From: UBA6168 sp964643005
Lineage (GTDB): Bacteria > Bacteroidota > Bacteroidia > Chitinophagales > Saprospiraceae
Length of the DNA: 6,197 nucleotides
Reading direction: 5' to 3'
Assembly (NCBI GenBank): GCA_964643005.1
Contig: CAZXQI010000168.1
Coordinates: 1 to 6,197 of the forward strand
The notes beneath the pieces were generated by a model. That model worked only from the letters and a program-made list of their open reading frames with translations, was not told the origin of the DNA and searched no databases. Of this stretch, positions 5,012 to 6,197 are shown in pieces (the stretch's first letter is position 1; each line of letters starts with the position of its first letter). The translations under genes were made by a program, and so were the position numbers.

Positions 5012-6197
5012 ATGAAGTACCAAACTTTTTTTGCCGGCAAAACACTCGCTATTGCCTTGGCACTTTGCCTGGGAGGAGTCCTCTTAGGTTTCACTATTTA
5101 TCCAAACAACGGATGGGGCGTCGCTCTCGACCGCGCTGCCTCCGTTAACCAAAAGCAACCACCAATCATGATTTACAACTATGACAGCGCATGGCAGGAA
5201 ATTGACTCGCTCGAGCGCCAGGGATTGCCCAAATCAGCGCTCGAAAAAACAGAAGCAGTCCTTGAAATTGCCCAAAAAGAGGGCGCCTCTGCTCAGTTTA
5301 TCAAAGCCCTGATTTACAGAGGCAGGTATCAGAGTCAGTTGGAGGAATACGGCCTTCCCAATGCGATTTACCGATTTCAGGAGGCCATGGAAAAATCCGA
5401 TTTTCCGGTGAAGCCCATCCTGCAATCCATGCTGGCAGAGATGTATTCCCGGTATCTCAGCCAGAATATGTGGAAGTTCAATGATCGCACCCAGACCCGT
5501 GAATTCAAATCCGACGACATCGCAACATGGAGCCTCGCCCGGCTTTCTGAAGAGTCTTTAGGGCTTTACCGGGCTTCCCTGACAGATGAGCGACTCAAAG
5601 ATACGCCTGTCTCCGATTTTAAAATCCTGCTCCAGGAGGGTCATAATGACGAGGGTCTGCGCCCTACCCTTTTCGATTTCTTAGCTCACCGCGCCATTGA
5701 TTATTTCATGGACGAACAGAGCTATCTGACCCAGCCCGCCTATAAATTTTACATAGACAATCCGAAAGCCTTCGCCCCTGTCGCTGAGTTTGCCAAATGG
5801 AAAATTTCCACGCAGGATACCAGTTCCCAAAAATACCTGACCTTAGTTCTATTTCAGGATTTACTGAAATTCAGGCAGTTAGAAAAAAGAATGCCGTCCC
5901 CCGCCCTCTTAGATGCAGACCTGAAACGCCTGAAATTCGCGTACGACAACGCCGTCTTAGACTCCAAAAATTCAGCTTACCTGGCCGCTCTGGAGCATTT
6001 GCAAAAGGAGTACAAAGGCGCTGCGGCCGATGCTGAAGTCGCCTACGCTATTGCCTCTTATTATTCTTCCGAAGGAGAAAATTATCAGGCGCCCCCTCCC
6101 GGAGTAGAAGAAATAGACGAACGCAAATGGCACTGGAAAAAGGCTCTGGATATTTGCGACCAGGCACTAAAAGACTATCCTGACAGCTTTGGCGCAA
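5012..6197 (+). CDS. Alpha-2-macroglobulin family protein, N-terminal part (runs off the right edge)
   Basis: The frame is open from the ATG at 5012 to the window end: 395 residues with no stop, so 3'-truncated by the window only. Residues 1-29 form a signal peptide or membrane anchor: MKYQ, then a hydrophobic segment at about 11-28. A cysteine at 19 lies inside the hydrophobic core but is preceded by LAL, a poor lipobox. From about residue 56 the protein is helical and TPR-like, with the markers YDSAWQEIDSLERQGLPKSALEKTE (56-80), AQFIKALIYRGRYQ (94-107), LRPTLFDFLAHRAIDYFM (216-233) and HWKKALDICDQALKDYP (374-390). This is the N-terminal layout I recall for the very large (roughly 1,800-2,000 residue) Bacteroidota alpha-2-macroglobulins, which are exported and thought to trap proteases or guard the envelope. 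The macroglobulin and bait/thioester regions would lie outside the window, so presence of a thioester CxEQ cannot be judged. No Shine-Dalgarno is seen. In this family a penicillin-binding protein 1C gene is often adjacent. Confidence 0.85.
   Translation, partial: MKYQTFFAGKTLAIALALCLGGVLLGFTIYPNNGWGVALDRAASVNQKQPPIMIYNYDSAWQEIDSLERQGLPKSALEKTEAVLEIAQKEGASAQFIKALIYRGRYQSQLEEYGLPNAIYRFQEAMEKSDFPVKPILQSMLAEMYSRYLSQNMWKFNDRTQTREFKSDDIATWSLARLSEESLGLYRASLTDERLKDTPVSDFKILLQEGHNDEGLRPTLFDFLAHRAIDYFMDEQSYLTQPAYKFYIDNPKAFAPVAEFAKWKISTQDTSSQKYLTLVLFQDLLKFRQLEKRMPSPALLDADLKRLKFAYDNAVLDSKNSAYLAALEHLQKEYKGAAADAEVAYAIASYYSSEGENYQAPPPGVEEIDERKWHWKKALDICDQALKDYPDSFGA

Noticed and set aside
4894..5094. 66-codon minus-strand open frame overlapping the start of the alpha-2-macroglobulin gene
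   Set aside because: It needs a GTG start inside the signal peptide of a well-supported gene on the other strand; its Lys/Ile-rich end simply reflects AT-rich leader DNA.
1..6197. CRISPR array, insertion sequence, toxin-antitoxin, phage or defence genes
   Set aside because: No regularly spaced repeats, transposase motifs, terminal repeats with target duplications, or defence-type domains were seen; the gene content is housekeeping plus one secreted protein.

Overview
The window looks like an ordinary chromosomal stretch from a member of the Bacteroidota. The evidence is: (1) the right-hand gene starts with the N-terminal layout of the very large Bacteroidota-type alpha-2-macroglobulins; (2) the cysteine desulfurase resembles the IscS form common in that phylum; (3) a small exported protein carries a beta-strand pattern like type IX secretion tails; (4) two exact copies of the phylum's -7 promoter motif (TAnnTTTG) sit upstream of genes, while clear Shine-Dalgarno sequences are absent. 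Genes look moderate in GC and the gaps between them are AT-rich. I cannot name a genus; a Saprospiria- or Chitinophagia-like source is a guess.

Layout. Positions 1-256 hold no gene I can support, only short tandem repeats and inverted repeats. Positions 257-637 (minus) encode a 126-residue secreted protein of unknown function. Positions 638-874 are AT-rich and probably carry its promoter. Three minus-strand genes then lie head to tail, transcribed right to left: an IscS-like cysteine desulfurase (3466-4665), a family 9 glycosyltransferase of the heptosyltransferase type (2424-3413) and glycerol kinase glpK (875-2368). The gaps between them are 52 and 55 bases. Only the first has a recognisable promoter motif, so they may share a transcript. 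A 346-base divergent intergenic region (4666-5011) follows. An alpha-2-macroglobulin-family gene then begins at 5012 on the plus strand and runs off the right edge.

Function. The three minus-strand genes serve unrelated housekeeping tasks: sulfur mobilisation from cysteine, transfer of a sugar (probably to cell-surface glycolipid), and glycerol phosphorylation. Their grouping does not form a recognisable pathway. The alpha-2-macroglobulin protein should act outside the inner membrane as a protease trap or envelope guard.

I found no convincing undescribed system. The points most worth checking are an IscS with a replaced C-terminal tail, a GlpK lacking both known regulatory sites, the near stand-alone secreted beta domain, and the structured sequence around 166-267.
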